This document shows positions 5,145 to 5,604 of a stretch of DNA of 5,604 nucleotides, piece by piece. The DNA comes from UBA5336 sp038745855 (GTDB lineage Bacteria > Pseudomonadota > Alphaproteobacteria > Caulobacterales > Hyphomonadaceae), in the NCBI GenBank assembly GCA_038745855.1, contig JBCDLC010000055.1:1-5604 (forward strand), read 5' to 3'. Positions within the stretch are counted from its first letter, which is position 1. Every line of letters starts with the position of its first letter. The notes below the pieces were generated by a model that was given only the letters and a program-made list of their open reading frames with translations, made no database searches and was not told the DNA's origin. The translations under genes and the position numbers were made by a program.

Positions 5145-5604
5145 ATGGACCAGGCCACACAAAACACTCTGCAAAGGGTTTGGACGCTTGTCGCGTCGGT
5201 GCTGGGCGGCTTGGCGGCCCTGCCCGGATTTGTCCGTGGTTGGCTGCCCGGCCCGGTCCTTGCGCGCGCCTTTCGCGAACTACGCCAAGGCGAGTCCGCC
5301 GCGCGCCGCGCCATTGCCGTATTGGCCCAGGAGGTGCCTGAAGCGCGGCACAAAACACCGACGCACCTGCCCGAACCAAGACCCTTGGGCGCGACGGCAC
5401 AAACGCCCGCAGACCCCCACAAACCGCACGCCGCCCCCCTGGCTTTCGTCCTGTCGGACCCGATGCCGGATCCGCTCGTCCTCGCGGGGCTCAAAGGCGG
5501 CGAAGGCCCCCAGTCCCCCATCGTGTCCACAGGCGCGGAACGCCCTGCCACGGGACTGAAAGCCCGGATGGCTGCACTGCAAGCCGTGCTCGACGATCCG
5601 ACCG
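5145..5604 (+). CDS. Hypothetical protein, 3' end outside window
   Basis: The frame opens at ATG 5145 and stays open to the window edge (153 codons) with strong G/C at third positions, as in real genes of this DNA. The product starts MDQATQNTLQRVWTLVASVL and has a mildly hydrophobic segment at about 11-45 (LGGLAALPGFVRGWLPGPVLARAF) that may be membrane-associated. An Ala/Arg helix follows (RELRQGESAARRAIAVLAQE), then a Pro/His/Ala-rich linker about residues 68-100, and near the window end GLKARMAALQAVLDDPT. Function not recognised. No clear Shine-Dalgarno precedes the ATG and there is no better upstream start in frame, so the exact start is uncertain. It lies 56 nt after the MarR-like remnant on the same strand. 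The other frames here are Arg/Pro/Ser-rich shadows. Confidence 0.65.
   Translation, partial: MDQATQNTLQRVWTLVASVLGGLAALPGFVRGWLPGPVLARAFRELRQGESAARRAIAVLAQEVPEARHKTPTHLPEPRPLGATAQTPADPHKPHAAPLAFVLSDPMPDPLVLAGLKGGEGPQSPIVSTGAERPATGLKARMAALQAVLDDPT

Noticed and set aside
5030..5582. Minus-strand open frames opposite the unfinished gene at 5145.
   Set aside because: Their Arg/Gly/Ser/Trp/Cys-rich composition is that of a shadow; the plus frame from 5145 has the better codon pattern.
1..5604. CRISPR array, insertion sequence, integrase or attachment site.
   Set aside because: No regularly spaced repeats, transposase or integrase motifs, or tRNA-linked direct repeats are visible anywhere in the window.

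Overview
This 5.6 kb window is GC-rich, densely coded DNA that looks alphaproteobacterial. The reasons are the strong G/C preference at third codon positions, a PstA with a large N-terminal periplasmic (DUF3333-type) insertion, and the pstA-pstB-phoU-phoB gene order. A Caulobacterales/Hyphomonadaceae- or Rhodobacterales-like host is a reasonable guess, but nothing here proves the genus.

Left part (1-3815): four tightly packed plus-strand genes of the phosphate (Pho) locus. They are pstA (5' end outside the window), pstB, phoU and phoB. PstA is one of the two membrane subunits of the high-affinity phosphate ABC importer and PstB is its ATPase. PhoU links transporter state to signalling, and PhoB is the response regulator that activates the Pho regulon. 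The sensor kinase PhoR, PstC and PstS are not in the window and presumably lie upstream or elsewhere. Junctions are 2 nt (pstA/pstB), about 64 nt (pstB/phoU) and an ATGA overlap or 35 nt gap (phoU/phoB, depending on start), which fits one operon.

Middle part (3816-4709): after a 118-nt gap comes a 195-aa WrbA-like flavodoxin-fold protein with a good ribosome binding site. Its stop codon overlaps, in a shared CTAG, the stop of a small convergent minus-strand gene for a 63-aa charged protein of unknown function. Two inverted repeats lie inside the 3' half of that small gene.

Right part (4710-5604): 4710-5144 holds no convincing intact gene. It contains what looks like two gene remnants placed back to back: a minus-strand C-terminal fragment ending at 4812 and a plus-strand fragment (4921-5088) resembling the C-terminal end of a MarR-family regulator. 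Both seem to break at about 4920, as would be left by a deletion that removed the 5' halves of a divergent gene pair. From 5145 to the window edge a plus-strand frame stays open and codes for an unrecognised protein whose end lies outside.

Most of the window is ordinary core genome. The MarR/unknown remnant junction near 4920 is the most unusual structure. I found no novel defence, mobile or RNA system.
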